From positions 1-5,750 of the forward strand of contig JAHFEN010000057.1 in assembly GCA_023248455.1 (NCBI GenBank): DNA of 5,750 nucleotides. Direction: 5' to 3'. Shown one piece after another: positions 5,663 to 5,750 of this stretch. Below the pieces are notes generated by a model, which worked only from the letters and a program-made list of their open reading frames with translations, was not told the origin of the DNA and made no database searches. Position 1 is the stretch's first letter, and each line of letters begins with the position of its first letter. This DNA comes from Microcaldota archaeon. Its GTDB lineage: Archaea > Micrarchaeota > Micrarchaeia > Anstonellales > Anstonellaceae. The position numbers and the translations under genes were made by a program.

Positions 5663-5750
5663 ATGCCTGCGAAAATCATCGACGGAAAAAAAATGGCGGA
5701 CGGTCTTCTTGAAAAAGCCAAGCAGGAGATCGCGCTTCTTGCCCGCCCCC
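5663..5750 (+). CDS. folD: Methylenetetrahydrofolate dehydrogenase / methenyl-THF cyclohydrolase, N-terminus (3' end outside window)
   Basis: Bifunctional cytosolic enzyme that oxidises 5,10-methylene-THF to methenyl-THF with NAD(P)+ and hydrolyses it to 10-formyl-THF, the formyl donor for purine synthesis. Only 29 codons are visible. The start PAKIIDGKKMADGLLEK matches the FolD N-terminus, where family members begin with an Ile-Ile-Asp-Gly-Lys strand before the first helix. The catalytic Tyr/Lys region lies beyond the window. The gene starts 101 nt after the glyA stop on the same strand, and glyA supplies its substrate, which supports the call. The frame is open further upstream, but ATG 5663 fits both the family start and the GGTG site. 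Confidence 0.92.
   Translation, partial: MPAKIIDGKKMADGLLEKAKQEIALLARP

Overview
The window most likely comes from an archaeon. The main evidence is a tRNA-Gly(UCC) gene split by a 75-nt intron at the canonical archaeal position 37/38. Its ends form the pairing expected of a splicing-endonuclease substrate, and no 3' CCA is encoded. Shine-Dalgarno-like GGTG/GGGGTG sites, TATA-like boxes and ATGA stop/start overlaps fit this. A folate-type one-carbon pair (glyA-folD) points away from classical methanogens, which use methanopterin. A DPANN-type lineage such as Micrarchaeota or Diapherotrites is my guess, but the sequence alone does not prove it. Every supported gene is on the + strand.

Left part (1-2460): the window opens inside a D-lactate dehydrogenase-type 2-hydroxyacid dehydrogenase that lacks only about 30 N-terminal residues. 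Its stop overlaps the ATG of what looks like a small two-helix membrane protein gene, broken by a frameshift (903-1083). Next comes a divergent Nramp-family metal transporter of 383 aa, with DAAS in place of the usual DPGN and MPF in place of MPH. Its stop overlaps, as ATGA, the start of a 63-aa protein with five cysteines and a basic, hydrophobic N-terminus. The last two look like one translationally coupled metal-handling unit.

Middle part (2461-2894): a possible terminator-like inverted repeat, a TATA-like box, and the intron-containing tRNA-Gly. The 193 bases between the tRNA and the likely purB start hold no credible gene. They do contain AT-rich promoter candidates and a long imperfect hairpin.

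Right part (2895-5750): purB (adenylosuccinate lyase), a possible 29-codon coupled microORF, glyA (serine hydroxymethyltransferase) and the first 29 codons of folD (methylene-THF dehydrogenase/cyclohydrolase). The three enzymes fit together. GlyA and FolD produce and interconvert folate one-carbon units, including the 10-formyl-THF that purine synthesis uses, and PurB carries out two lyase steps of that same pathway.
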